DNA from: Lentisphaera marina
Lineage (GTDB): Bacteria; Verrucomicrobiota; Lentisphaeria; Lentisphaerales; Lentisphaeraceae
Assembly: GCF_028745505.1 (NCBI RefSeq)
Contig: NZ_JAQZZL010000001.1
Span: forward strand, 2,043,818 to 2,107,817
Reading direction: 5' to 3'
Length of the DNA: 64,000 nucleotides
The notes below the pieces were generated by a model. That model worked only from the letters and a program-made list of their open reading frames with translations, made no database searches and had not been told where the DNA came from. Position 1 is the stretch's first letter. Every line of letters begins with the position of its first letter. Made by a program: the position numbers and the translations under genes. Below are positions 45,601 through 54,254 of this stretch, piece by piece.

Positions 45601-47017
45601 CTTTTTTAACATCGGCTTTCATATCTCCATCACTATCTTTGTAATGAACGAGCTCTGTTGAATTGGCGACATAAACCCCGTCATTACCAGGAAGAACTGC
45701 AGTGGGTATCAGTACATCATCCACAAAAACATGATGCTTATCAGCTTTACCATCTTTATTAGTATCTTCTAAAACGACAATTTGGTCACTCGCCATATGT
45801 CCGGGTTTAATCTGCGGATAACCTGGCGTACAGGCAACCCACAAACGACCTTTAGCATCCCAATTCATGTTGGTAGGATTTATAATCCAGGGTTCTGCAG
45901 CAAAGAGTGTAAGCTCTAAATCATCGGGTAGATTAAAAGTTTTGATCTCTTCTTCAGGGGGTAAAATTAAGTCTGACTTAGCTTTTTTCTCTACCACTTG
46001 ACTACTAATCTGTGGAACAATTTTATAATTAACATCAGCATCTTGTTTGAGCTGTGCAATTTTTTCTTCGTGTTGCTGAATAAAAGTAGCAAAGTTTTTA
46101 AACTCTTTACTATTTTGTCCTTGCTCATGCTTTCTAAAGCCAAAAATGTAGGTCGTATTTTGCGGTCGCCAATAATGAAAAAACTGCTCGTTTTTCTGTT
46201 TAATCTCTCGCTGTAAGCGTCTCTCATTGAGGTTCAAATACTTTAATTTATAGCCCTGGTTTAACTCTTGTGCGGAGAGGCATAATAAATTTTCCCCTTC
46301 TAAATGAATATCGTACTTCCCTTCATCTAGTCCTGTCTTTTTGAGAACTTGCGAAGTCGATTTCTTTTGACCACTTAGAAGTTCGGCGATGCGACGATAG
46401 CCAGCTTCATTTAAATGAATGGAATTTGAAGTAAGTCCCGAAACATCCTTAAGCTCATTAAATAGATCAAGGAACAACAAATCTTCTTGTTTAGCTAATT
46501 TAGCCACCGCCGCAAAATAACTTGCTAAATTTTGGTTATACTCACTCGGATCAGGATAAGGAGCCCCTAAATTCTCCTGGCGAGGTGTACTCATCAAAAT
46601 AATTTTAGCTTGATTGCGTGACTGTAAATCTTTGATGAGTTTTTGGTAATCTTTGATGAAAGTATCGAGACCTGTTTCACCCGACCAAGCTGCATTTGCC
46701 CCATACGCTAAAACAATAACACTAGGCTTAGTATCAGTAACTTTTTGTAGTAGTAAACCATAGCCATCTTCTATCTTGAAATAGCCTCGGGATTCACCTT
46801 TTACGGTATCTGCCGACCAAGCTAAGTTACGAAACTTTACATCCTTATCGCGATTAGCTAAAGTTAAATAGGTTTCAATCAAGCCATGTTCAGCTTCTCG
46901 TTCGAAAAAGGTGCCACCGACAAAAGCCACACGGTCACCGTCTTTGATCTCCAGTTGAGCACTTTTTAAAATATATGTAAAGCCTAAGAATAGAGAGAGG
47001 TAAACAAGCCACTTCAT
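42689..47017 (-). CDS. Giant SGNH hydrolase / PVC haem-domain / HEAT / cytochrome c fusion
   Basis: 1442 aa with signal peptide (MKWLVYLSLFLGFTYILKSA). Residues 20-215 form an SGNH/GDSL-like domain (GDRVAFVGGTF; VIVLAYGANAAWSGE; SIHLNEAGYRRIAELL), though the first block is not a perfect GDS. Residues 370-720 are a PVC-type membrane-bound dehydrogenase propeller (FNLPDDLELTLFAAEPWI; DVRMGPDGALYIADWSN). HEAT repeats fill about 760-1130. A haem site CINCH (about 1182) with GPKIGPDLISIG is followed by MSMMPPGLAASLSEEE. Likely a periplasmic oxidoreductase/esterase acting on complex glycans. Driven by the GTCAT-N16-ACAATT motif at 47053. Confidence 0.88.
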   Translation of the reverse strand: MKWLVYLSLFLGFTYILKSAQLEIKDGDRVAFVGGTFFEREAEHGLIETYLTLANRDKDVKFRNLAWSADTVKGESRGYFKIEDGYGLLLQKVTDTKPSVIVLAYGANAAWSGETGLDTFIKDYQKLIKDLQSRNQAKIILMSTPRQENLGAPYPDPSEYNQNLASYFAAVAKLAKQEDLLFLDLFNELKDVSGLTSNSIHLNEAGYRRIAELLSGQKKSTSQVLKKTGLDEGKYDIHLEGENLLCLSAQELNQGYKLKYLNLNERRLQREIKQKNEQFFHYWRPQNTTYIFGFRKHEQGQNSKEFKNFATFIQQHEEKIAQLKQDADVNYKIVPQISSQVVEKKAKSDLILPPEEEIKTFNLPDDLELTLFAAEPWIINPTNMNWDAKGRLWVACTPGYPQIKPGHMASDQIVVLEDTNKDGKADKHHVFVDDVLIPTAVLPGNDGVYVANSTELVHYKDSDGDMKADVKKVIMSGFGTEDSHHIIHTPYWGQDGMLYFSQSIYIHSHVETPWGVERLMAGGVWQYNPQTERLKVYTRGLINPWGYTVDKYGQSFATDGAGAHGINYLFPGIAQVTAYGTRHLYPGLNPGQPKHCGLEIISGSHFPGKYQGLMVTNDFRGHRTNTFKLTENGSAFISNQQGDLLSTGSGKIDRHGKGGGFRPVDVRMGPDGALYIADWSNVIIQHGEVDFRDKRRDQSHGRIWRVSAKNKALKKVVDFTTLKTKELLNNLQSTDRYIADMSKRVLTERGYVAIEKDLQNFLKKDLSDYTELQVLWLLQGMNYEDNQLLLDVLSSDDYRIRAAAIRVASQQYLNEPRILKIFKVFIKDEAAIVRLETINALRNLKSTEAVELSLMAMDSEVDKTIDYALTLNVREMEDLWIGKTLFDGNIKRLTYAVNASRNPRALEALYRAYKAGKIAANCQSGVLRLIGELGDVKKLTELYDLSFSPELSIADKKVILSSLLATSQARGIKPKANFNRLAEFIKEEQLQDLCIKLIGEWQVKSLTKKLTIPAQQGNDNAFKALAKLKGPEAQKILLSVIDLNPGSDHAVRAIAALSTINMKIACDQSVKLFKNTNVGLDCGPIFTAVLKDQKGPKILEESLLGKSINSSIALLGVQRANMGGRDLSSLVVALNKAGDLKPMKQNLSSEELAALVKAVKDKGNPHLGENIYRKQSIACINCHAIGGAGPKIGPDLISIGASAPVDYLIESILQPSKKIKEGYHMTMVTTKEGQMIAGSQVSASKDEVVIRDALGNTSTIPTRNIKSKEFNPMSMMPPGLAASLSEEEFIHMIAFLSELGKDGDFKMSNKRYVRSFDVANEKVSKRNWDTIGSLNFRSALAKVDATIPLKDKSIFTQSSSVIKFDVDVIKEGLLTLKFSSLEGLQAFKITRERLEVDLEEKTASVKVNKGQTSILILLSKAFNEDDLRVEVFEDKTSAIIQL

Positions 47018-47052
47018 TGCGGTTCCTTTTTAAAATTTTTTAATCACAATAT

Positions 47053-47079
47053 AATTGTCCCTAGATGAGTAATTATGAC
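47053..47079 (-). promoter_or_regulatory. GTCAT-N16-ACAATT promoter motif upstream of the 1442-aa gene
   Basis: TTTGTCAT (GTCAT at 47079-47075), 16 nt, ACAATT (47058-47053). The downstream half lies 36 nt from the ATG at 47017. Confidence 0.72.
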
Positions 47080-47169
47080 AAATTATACATTTTTAATTCC
47101 ATACACCATAAAAGGTATATGCATCGAGATATTGAATAATACCTTCAAAAATTATCACATTATTAGAAA

Positions 47170-47925
47170 TTATTTTTCTTGATAAAGGTTTTCTATGATT
47201 TGGACTGCCTCCTGATCTGCAGGTTCAAGAGCGTAATTACCGAGACTTCTTGCTCGCCAGATCCCATTAATTTCTTTCCATTCTCCATCCACAACACTAC
47301 TTTTCATATTCAAAGGGATTTTCTCTATTATTGGAGGCTTCCCTTTAGGTGATTGGCGACCATACAATCGATGGATATTGTAATAACTATCAGCGCAGAG
47401 TAGAATATCATATTCACCGGCAAAAAAAGTATCCACAAGCTTTTTAAAATCTTCCTTATTCATTTTCTTATATTCGTCCGGGCAGCAATTTTCATCGAGG
47501 TACACGGTCCGAAACTCGCATTTTCCATTAATTTTAAACACCTTGCCCCAAACCCTGTTCCACTCAGAAAAAGGTTTATGAGCTACTGTTATTCGAAGTT
47601 CAGGAAAAAACTCTTTGAGTTTGACTGCAAATGCATGGATTTCTGTATTGGATACATTTGTAAAAATCAGCTGTCCGCTTCGTTTCATTTCAGTATCAAT
47701 GATTCGAAAAAGGATCTCATCGGGAGTCTCGGGAATTTTCGCTTGAGGTAATTCCTGGTTTGATCGGGTGACTTGAAAATCATCAAAGACTCGCGGTCCT
47801 TTACTTCGGTAAGTATTGATCCATCTATCCTCGTAATCCGCACCGGCAATGCAAGCAGTGAGGCAAAACAAAAACATGATCGACACAAGACACCCAAACA
47901 CTCCACGTAAAATCCATTTTTTCAT
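47170..47925 (-). CDS. Hypothetical lipoprotein
   Basis: 251 aa. Lipoprotein-type signal (MKKWILRGVFGCLVSIMFLFCLTAC). The mature part has no motif I recognise; NVSNTEIHAFAVKLKEFFPELRITVAHKPFSEW and a cysteine-containing centre (NGKCEFRTVYLDENCCPDEY) are the clearest features. It probably follows the membrane-protein gene on the same transcript, 100 bp downstream, across a 68-bp tandem repeat. Confidence 0.65.
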   Translation of the reverse strand: MKKWILRGVFGCLVSIMFLFCLTACIAGADYEDRWINTYRSKGPRVFDDFQVTRSNQELPQAKIPETPDEILFRIIDTEMKRSGQLIFTNVSNTEIHAFAVKLKEFFPELRITVAHKPFSEWNRVWGKVFKINGKCEFRTVYLDENCCPDEYKKMNKEDFKKLVDTFFAGEYDILLCADSYYNIHRLYGRQSPKGKPPIIEKIPLNMKSSVVDGEWKEINGIWRARSLGNYALEPADQEAVQIIENLYQEK

Positions 47926-47954
47926 GATAGTTCACTTGCCTTTGACGGCAAAAT

Positions 47955-48090
47955 CCTCTAATGTCGATTGCAAATCGGCGCTCCATGATTATGGGCACAA
48001 GACGAAGTTTGCACAGTAAACTCCTTTAATGTCGATTGCAAATCGGCGCTCCATGATTATGGGCACAAGACGAAGTTTGCACAGTAAACT
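47955..48090. repeat. 68-bp tandem duplication at the 3' end of the membrane-protein gene
   Basis: Two adjacent copies, 47955-48022 and 48023-48090, differing at one base. One copy encodes the last 21 or so residues and stop codon of the membrane protein; the other lies after the stop. Each copy contains the palindromic element GTCGATT-GCA-AATCGGC-GCTCC (47963-47984 and 48031-48052) that recurs near 59.5 and 61.2 kb. Confidence 0.92.
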
Positions 48091-48907
48091 CCTTACCAAC
48101 ATTGGCCCCCTTCTCTGCTTCCCCAACTCGAAAATAATAGTAAAGAAATAATGGAATCAAGGCATGAGGTGCACGCCAAATGGCTTGCTGAAGAAACTGA
48201 TCTGCTCCCCACAAGCTAAGATCCCAAGACATACCTGCTACCGGGCGAGCTAGGGCTGTTGCCGCTCCCCAAAAAGCAGCATAAGCCATACAGTAGCTTC
48301 GTAAGGGCCTGCAAAAAAGAACAATACAAAGAACAAAATCAAGATAACCTGCTGTTTTAATTATTGTATCAGCCACTTCCCCTCTTAAGCCAAGAGACCC
48401 CTCCAATAAGGCATAAAAATGATCTGGCGTGGGATAGAGCCCCGAAGCATAAATACCATGACCAATAAAAGTCGTTGTGAATGCAATGCAGATACTGATT
48501 ATTGTAAGCCGATGATTTACACCATATTTTATGGCAATAATCAAAAGCAAGGGGGTCATCATTTGCCCTCCGTGTTCAATAAAATTTGGTAAGACATAAC
48601 CCACTTGAACAAATTTACAGAAAAACATGAAAGTCAGCAAAATCCCTGAGACTGCTAAGCTTATTATTTGTCCCCTACTTCCTTTTTTCACTGTCCAAGA
48701 AAATAGCGAAGTCAGCAAAAAAACTAAACCTATGAATCTTGTCAAAATGACTTCATCTACAAAAGAATTTTCTCCAAGCAAAGCTCCATAACTTGCCCCC
48801 CACAAAAGATGCTGCCAAGCCCAAGCAAATAGACAACAAAAAGTTGATATTCTGAGAATGAGAAGAAGACGAAGTTCACCTTCTTCTTTATGAGTAGATT
48901 CATCCAT
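48026..48907 (-). CDS. Multi-pass membrane protein of unknown function
   Basis: 293 aa with about eight membrane segments and a charged N-terminus (MDESTHKEEGE). Two histidine-bearing membrane-edge motifs, AWAWQHLLWGASYGALLG and FIGHGIYASGLYPTPDHFYAL, could bind metal or a cofactor. The C-terminal tail (EFTVQTSSCAHNHGAPICNRH) is encoded by a repeat copy and includes a palindromic element, so the original end may have been different. Promoter motif at 48961. Confidence 0.75.
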   Translation of the reverse strand: MDESTHKEEGELRLLLILRISTFCCLFAWAWQHLLWGASYGALLGENSFVDEVILTRFIGLVFLLTSLFSWTVKKGSRGQIISLAVSGILLTFMFFCKFVQVGYVLPNFIEHGGQMMTPLLLIIAIKYGVNHRLTIISICIAFTTTFIGHGIYASGLYPTPDHFYALLEGSLGLRGEVADTIIKTAGYLDFVLCIVLFCRPLRSYCMAYAAFWGAATALARPVAGMSWDLSLWGADQFLQQAIWRAPHALIPLFLYYYFRVGEAEKGANVGKEFTVQTSSCAHNHGAPICNRH

Positions 48908-48960
48908 GGCGACTCCTTTTACTTGTTTCTACTTGATCATAAAATGACTATGTAGACAAC

Positions 48961-48987
48961 AATTGTCGTAGGATTCATTGAAATGAC
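48961..48987 (-). promoter_or_regulatory. GTCAT-N16-ACAATT promoter motif upstream of the membrane protein
   Basis: TATGTCAT (GTCAT at 48987-48983), 16 nt, ACAATT (48966-48961), 54 nt before the ATG at 48907. It shares the 258-bp divergent region with the phoD motif at 49103. Confidence 0.72.
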
Positions 48988-49102
48988 ATAGAAAACTTCT
49001 TTGCACTGAAAAGCTATTAATCGCCTTTGCTGTGAAACACAGTTCACATAAATATTATTTTTTTCTTTATAAAATATATGCTGAAGAAAAAAAAACTTTG
49101 TT

Positions 49103-49129
49103 GTCATATCATCAGATCTCATAACAATC
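49103..49129 (+). promoter_or_regulatory. GTCAT-N16-ACAATC promoter motif upstream of the PhoD gene
   Basis: Plus-strand TTGTCAT (GTCAT 49103-49107), 16 nt, ACAATC (49124-49129): one mismatch to the consensus. It is 37 nt before the ATG at 49166, and the only plus-strand member of the set. Confidence 0.65.
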
Positions 49130-49165
49130 ATAGGCCTAACTTCAACAACTAAGTCAAAGGATAAT

Positions 49166-50992
49166 ATGAAAAAATTACTACTTAGCATGAGCCTGGGCTT
49201 TATGGTCTCTTGTGCAACACAAATTACAGATAATCAAACTCCACTGAGTCATGGTCCTATTTTAGGTGGAGTAGACTCCGACAGCATCAAAGTCTGGGGA
49301 CGAACCGCAACTCCGAGCAACTTTTATGTTCGTTATGGTACTGAAAAAAATGGCCTCAACTTTCGATCTGCAAGTGTTTCGACTCAGCTACAAAACGACA
49401 ATACGGGTTCAGTAACTCTTAAAGACCTCGCACCAGGAACCCAGTATTACTACGCGATTTACGCTAAAGGTAAGCAAGTAAGTCCCATGGGTTCATTTAA
49501 AACACTTCACGATACTCAAAAACTCAAGTCTGAACTAAACCCCGATGGTTTATTCAACTTCTCTTTTGAATTTGCTTGTGGGAATAACCAAAACCCTAAC
49601 AATGGCCTCGGCCCAAGTATGCCTGCCTATTCCACCCTCAATGAAAATTTTCGCGAAGGTTTAGATTTTGCCCTTCTCAATGGCGATTGGATATATGAAG
49701 AGGATCGCGACTTCACAGTTGAGCAATGGCAAGAACAAGTAGGTACGGAAGAAACACCAAAAATCCTCCAAGACACTCCTCATCTTACTGGTGTATGGCA
49801 GAACTACAAAACTTATATGGATCGTGCTCCTAACCTCATGGATTGGCATCGCAATTTACCAAGTTATTTCACCTTTGATGATCACGAATTACTCAACGAT
49901 ATTATTGGTACTTCTACAGTAGGTTTCCAAGACCGCCGTGCAGTCTTTAGAGACACAGGAACTCAGGGCTGGTACGATTACCTTGGCTGGGCCAACCCCA
50001 CCGAAACAAATCAAGGTATCCACTTTGGTAGAACCAATGCTAAAAAAGGCTCTAAATTCCTCGTAGATAAATCTGCGGACTTCACCAAGATCGACCTCGA
50101 TTTAGCCACCAATCTACATATTCATTGGAATACCGAAGACGCGGGCTTAATTGATAGTGAAAACGGCGACAAGAAAGGTGGTGACCCCAATGCCAAGGTC
50201 TACGAAATCGTAAGAGTTGTTGATAAACACACCTTGGAAATCAACCCTCCTCTTGCTGCTAGTCATGAGAGTCATTACTCAATAGGACGACATAATTTTG
50301 GCACTTTCAAAGTCGCCAACTGCCGTTTTATTTTGCTCGACACAAAATCACAACGCGATGCACATGACATTAAAAACCCGTACAAGAAAGGGATTTCGAT
50401 GATTGGCAAAAAGCAACGTGATTGGATGATGAAACTCATGGCTAAAAAAGATGCCGAATTCTACTTTGTGGTATCCTCAGTCAATTTCATGGTTCCCCAC
50501 GTCGGTGGTGGTGGTGCCGTAAGTTTTGCTGCCCCCACAAAAGATGATGCTTGGACTGTGTTCTTCGACGAACGCGAAAAACTCATCGACTTCTGGGATA
50601 AGCTTGGCAAGAAAGTTTTCATCCTCTCTGGCGATCTACACAATTCCTATTCAGTTAAAATTACTGATTCCGTTTGGGAATTCGCTTCGGGTCCTCACAA
50701 TTCCGTGAATCACCGTCCCAGTGATGAAGGCAATCGCCCCGTCAATGGTCCCTTCAAGTACGGTCCCCGTGAATGTGAAATTCGCTGGTCGACTACTGCC
50801 ATGGATGACATACCACGCGATGCTCGAAAATTCCCTTACTTCTGCATTATCAAAGTTAATAATGTCTTCAATAACCCCAAGACTTTGGGCGGTGAACGCT
50901 CGGTTGCCTTCCCAGTCCCACAGGTTATGTTTCAATTTTACGATGCTCTTACAGGTGAGCTCAAATATGTGGAATCTATCTTAGCAAAATAA
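49166..50992 (+). CDS. PhoD-family alkaline phosphatase/phosphodiesterase lipoprotein
   Basis: 608 aa. Lipoprotein signal (MKKLLLSMSLGFMVSCAT). An N-terminal fibronectin-like PhoD_N domain (HGPILGGVDSDSIKVWGRTATPSNFYVRYG) precedes the metallophosphatase core: LLNGDWIYEED, TFDDHELLNDI and FILSGDLHNSYS carry the metal ligands. PhoD enzymes release phosphate from phosphodiesters and monoesters. The insert around residues 290-350 is longer than usual. Single gene with its own terminator; promoter motif at 49103. Confidence 0.9.
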   Translation: MKKLLLSMSLGFMVSCATQITDNQTPLSHGPILGGVDSDSIKVWGRTATPSNFYVRYGTEKNGLNFRSASVSTQLQNDNTGSVTLKDLAPGTQYYYAIYAKGKQVSPMGSFKTLHDTQKLKSELNPDGLFNFSFEFACGNNQNPNNGLGPSMPAYSTLNENFREGLDFALLNGDWIYEEDRDFTVEQWQEQVGTEETPKILQDTPHLTGVWQNYKTYMDRAPNLMDWHRNLPSYFTFDDHELLNDIIGTSTVGFQDRRAVFRDTGTQGWYDYLGWANPTETNQGIHFGRTNAKKGSKFLVDKSADFTKIDLDLATNLHIHWNTEDAGLIDSENGDKKGGDPNAKVYEIVRVVDKHTLEINPPLAASHESHYSIGRHNFGTFKVANCRFILLDTKSQRDAHDIKNPYKKGISMIGKKQRDWMMKLMAKKDAEFYFVVSSVNFMVPHVGGGGAVSFAAPTKDDAWTVFFDEREKLIDFWDKLGKKVFILSGDLHNSYSVKITDSVWEFASGPHNSVNHRPSDEGNRPVNGPFKYGPRECEIRWSTTAMDDIPRDARKFPYFCIIKVNNVFNNPKTLGGERSVAFPVPQVMFQFYDALTGELKYVESILAK

Positions 50993-51014
50993 AGACGAAT
51001 TCACTCAGTACACC

Positions 51015-51047
51015 AAGCCCGCTTATTCACAAGCGGGCTTTTTTTTT
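51015..51047 (+). terminator. Intrinsic terminator downstream of the PhoD gene
   Basis: A 10-bp perfect stem AAGCCCGCTT (51015-51024) with AAGCGGGCTT (51031-51040), loop ATTCAC, then nine T. A textbook rho-independent terminator. Confidence 0.92.
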
Positions 51048-51264
51048 CAATACACAGATGCTACAACTAACTAAAATCAGTCTTATTAACCGCAGTGCAC
51101 ATTTTACTACCTTACATTAAGGGGATGAAGTCAGTGTGAATACTAGAAACAAACAGATCGTGCCTCCTACTAAAAAAACATAAAATCACTGGCTATGATT
51201 AAATTTTACCAAATTTTGACATATAGACGCTAGATTTAAGCTCATCTACTTCTATGATCTATAT

Positions 51265-51840
51265 ATGGAACATTTTACTCGCCAGACGCTATTACAAAAG
51301 ATTAGAGATGTGCAAAACGAGGATTCATGGAATGAATTCGTCGGAATTTACAGACCTTATATCTATGTTATCATTAAAAACCTCGGTGTACGCTCAACTG
51401 AAATCGAAGACCACGTTCAGAGTACTCTAGTGATCTGTTGGCAAAAACTCCCTGATTTTGAATATGAACCTGAGCGTGGACGTTTTCGCTACTGGTTAAG
51501 TCGCATTGCTAAATACACGGTAAATAACCATATCCGTAAATTTAGTCGCCGTTCCGAACTCGATAAAAAGCTCGACTTACCTACCTCACTTTCACCTGAA
51601 ATTGAAGAAATTAGTGATAAAGAATGGAAGATTTTTATCTCAAAAAAAGCTTGGGATAATATCCAAGCTTCTCTAAGTAAAAATGCCCGCTTATGCTTTG
51701 AAGCATTAATGATTGGAGAATCTTTTGACAGTATCTCACAGCGCTTAGATATCCCTAAAAATACAATTTCTGTCAACAAGAAACGAACTGAAGAAAAAAT
51801 GTTTAAAGAGATTCAACGACTTCAGCGCGAACTCGGTTAG
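51265..51840 (+). CDS. ECF-like RNA polymerase sigma factor
   Basis: 191 aa with only sigma regions 2 and 4. Region 2: WNEFVGIYRPYIYVIIKNLG, EIEDHVQSTLVICWQKLPDF, RGRFRYWLSRIAKYTVNNHIRK. Region 4: CFEALMIGESFDSISQRLDIPKNTISVNKKR (helix-turn-helix). No anti-sigma gene adjoins it. Instead it converges on a transmembrane Ser/Thr kinase with overlapping stops, the arrangement seen in the kinase-linked ECF groups described in Planctomycetes. Phosphorylation may therefore control it. A TTGACA lies about 50 bp upstream without a clear -10 box. Confidence 0.9.
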   Translation: MEHFTRQTLLQKIRDVQNEDSWNEFVGIYRPYIYVIIKNLGVRSTEIEDHVQSTLVICWQKLPDFEYEPERGRFRYWLSRIAKYTVNNHIRKFSRRSELDKKLDLPTSLSPEIEEISDKEWKIFISKKAWDNIQASLSKNARLCFEALMIGESFDSISQRLDIPKNTISVNKKRTEEKMFKEIQRLQRELG

Positions 51841-53756
51841 TGATAATGGATTGTCGCTTTCCTAAAGGTATCCACCGGGATTTCTTGACCTTTATCTACC
51901 CATAGGATTCGAGTCCTACGAAAAGAGTCTAAATCATAAGGGTTCATTACCCCAGGTTTAGTGAAACTCATGTGCTTAACCCGTGTTCCCCTCAAATCCA
52001 ATTTGACTAGGGGAAGCTGTCCGATGCTACGAATATCTAGAACTTCTCCATTACCTGATAAATCAAGAAAGAGTCCACCTACTTCACTACTCAGTTTACA
52101 CTTAATCTCTTTCTTATTTTCCTGACTAAGCAGCCAGCTTATGTCTTGTTCAAGTGACTTCAACTCTTCATCAAGTAGCCGATCAGATTTCAAAATTGCC
52201 CATGCGTAAAGCTGCGCAATCAAGACGAAGCGATTTTCAATATTTAAATGATTTTGTACGTAAGGATAAATAACTTTAATCCCTAGATGTCCCTGTGGTT
52301 CATTTTTAAGTATGACCTTATTATAATTAACTAAGTCAATATCACTAACATTTTTCCTAGGTTTTCGCATCCCCTTCAGTGCAAGCATCTTCTCATAAGA
52401 CTCATTATATTTTTGCTGTATAATGAGGATTTTTGCTAAATAAGATAAAGCAAAATCATTTTTAGGATTTAAAGCTAAAGCAGCTTCAAGAAGGTCTGTG
52501 GCTGGTAGAATTTCGTATCGATAATAGGCCGTTCGCGCTTTAATGGCATAATTATCACTTGCTGCCACTGAGATTTTTTCATTCATTTCTCTAAGATTCT
52601 CTGAATGCTCAAGAGCTTTACTCGTCATTTCTTTTTCTTTTCTTAAGCTATCAACAAAGAAAAATGATCCCAAAATAATGATCGCAATAAAACCGAGGGC
52701 GACATGACATATCTGACGATTTCGTTTATAGAGTAAATAGATTTGTTTCTTAAATGAAAAACTCTCTGCCTCAGTTAAGAAACCCTGACGATAAGCATCA
52801 ATATCTGCAATGATTTCTTCGACTTTTTGATAACGTTTGTCGGGGTCTTTCCTCATCGCCTTCATACAGATCGCACTCAGACTTTCGGGCACAAATAAAT
52901 CAGGGCGACATTTTACTGGGGAATCAATACTTCCATTTATTGTCAAAGCTATGACACCCGCTATATCATCCCCAGTGAAAGCCTTCTCTAAACAAAGTAA
53001 CTCATAAAAAATACAACCCAGAGCAAATATATCGCTTCGTTCATCTTTAGTTTCATCGCCACCTTTAGCCTGTTCGGGGGACATATAGCCTGGAGTCCCT
53101 TTAATTTCACCACTAAGGGTATAATAGCGCTTAGAATAATAATCCAGACTCTCCAACAGTGAGGTCTCAAATTTTTCTTCACTGCCAATGATTGACGCTA
53201 GCCCCCAGTCACAAATAAGCGTTTTACCATATTGACTTACCGCTATATTCGCGGGCTTCAGATCTAGGTGGGCAATCCCCTCAGAGTGGGCATATGCAAT
53301 GGCATCGCATATTTTTAAAAATATGTCAATCCTTCTTGATAATGTGTACTTTTCAGTGAACTCAGAATCACCTTTATTTAACTTATCAAGTATATCTCTA
53401 AGAGTGAGTTCCCCAACTAATCTCATGGTAAAAAAAGCTTGCCCCGAATCATCTATCCCCATGTCATAGAGAGGTACAATATTCGGATGCTGAAGCATGG
53501 CAATAATTCTCGCTTCACGCAAGAAACTCTCAATAGCTTGATCATTTTCCGGATCTTTAAGTATGGCTTTGGCGATAACTCGATCCGCAACTCTATCATG
53601 CGTGCGGAATACTCGTTTCATCGCTCCGGCACCAGCTAGCTCTACAATCTCATAACGTTTATCAACATTAGAAACCCTGTTAAACAGGCTGCTTTCTCGC
53701 CCTTCTTCATCGGCGCGATCAAAAAGTGTTTCCCAAATGCTTTCATCTTCAGCCAT
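51837..53756 (-). CDS. Transmembrane Ser/Thr protein kinase with TPR-like and leucine-rich C-terminus
   Basis: 639 aa. Kinase domain about 35-310: glycine loop GAGAMKRVF, AKAILK lysine, HLDLKPANIA (catalytic Asp in an HLD variant), CDWGLA (DFG variant), GTPGYMSPEQAKG. One membrane segment (VALGFIAIIILGSFFFV, about 355-372) is followed by a coiled coil, TPR-like helices (about 400-470) and a short leucine-rich segment (LPLVKLDLRGTRVKHMSF). It could sense envelope signals and phosphorylate cytoplasmic partners such as the neighbouring sigma factor. That link is inferred from position only. Confidence 0.9.
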   Translation of the reverse strand: MAEDESIWETLFDRADEEGRESSLFNRVSNVDKRYEIVELAGAGAMKRVFRTHDRVADRVIAKAILKDPENDQAIESFLREARIIAMLQHPNIVPLYDMGIDDSGQAFFTMRLVGELTLRDILDKLNKGDSEFTEKYTLSRRIDIFLKICDAIAYAHSEGIAHLDLKPANIAVSQYGKTLICDWGLASIIGSEEKFETSLLESLDYYSKRYYTLSGEIKGTPGYMSPEQAKGGDETKDERSDIFALGCIFYELLCLEKAFTGDDIAGVIALTINGSIDSPVKCRPDLFVPESLSAICMKAMRKDPDKRYQKVEEIIADIDAYRQGFLTEAESFSFKKQIYLLYKRNRQICHVALGFIAIIILGSFFFVDSLRKEKEMTSKALEHSENLREMNEKISVAASDNYAIKARTAYYRYEILPATDLLEAALALNPKNDFALSYLAKILIIQQKYNESYEKMLALKGMRKPRKNVSDIDLVNYNKVILKNEPQGHLGIKVIYPYVQNHLNIENRFVLIAQLYAWAILKSDRLLDEELKSLEQDISWLLSQENKKEIKCKLSSEVGGLFLDLSGNGEVLDIRSIGQLPLVKLDLRGTRVKHMSFTKPGVMNPYDLDSFRRTRILWVDKGQEIPVDTFRKATIHYH

Positions 53757-53840
53757 ATTTCTTCCATTTCATTTCTTTCAAAACATTGTAAAACATAAGT
53801 CCTAAAATCTAAAGTCCCTAAAGATATTTAGTATTCAAAA

Positions 53841-54254
53841 CTAAATCTTTTTAGAATCTAAAAAGATGACAGTCTGTTTCTTTTTATTGACATAAATGCT
53901 TAAACCCTTGCCTCCAGTAATGTAACCATCAGTCATTCTTTTCATGAGTTCTAATTTAATATCTTTATTTATAACAATTTTTGCTGAGCCTTGTATATCG
54001 ATGCGAAAGCCATCTGAGATAGCAATATTATCCAAAATCATTTTGCCCCCCTGCAAGCTTAACTGTCCTTTACCGGAAGCTCTAAATAAGGCTGTTTTAA
54101 TAAAACCTGCAGTCATTAGCATTTTTCCAGATTCATTCATATTTACTGCAAAAATTTTATTAGCTGTAATCTGACCTGAATTATTTAATTCAAATATTTG
54201 TGAGTCTTTACGGCCTACCGCCCCGTAAGCAGTGAGGCACGAGATGCAGAGCAA
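53841..54254 (-). pseudogene. Truncated beta-repeat protein (C-terminal part only)
   Basis: From GRKDSQIFELNNSGQITANKIFAVNMNESGK to the end it is clearly homologous to the C-terminal 125 residues of the secreted protein at 58409-59269 (GRKDSKVVEFNNSGHITAKKIFAVNMNESGK). The signal peptide and first half are missing. The first 13 residues of the open frame (54254-54216) come from a sulfatase gene read out of frame. It is the remnant of a deletion or recombination event. Confidence 0.8.

Noticed and set aside
48937..49188. 83-aa minus-strand reading frame between the membrane protein and PhoD genes
   Set aside because: It runs across both promoter motifs, has no ribosome site and low-complexity composition.
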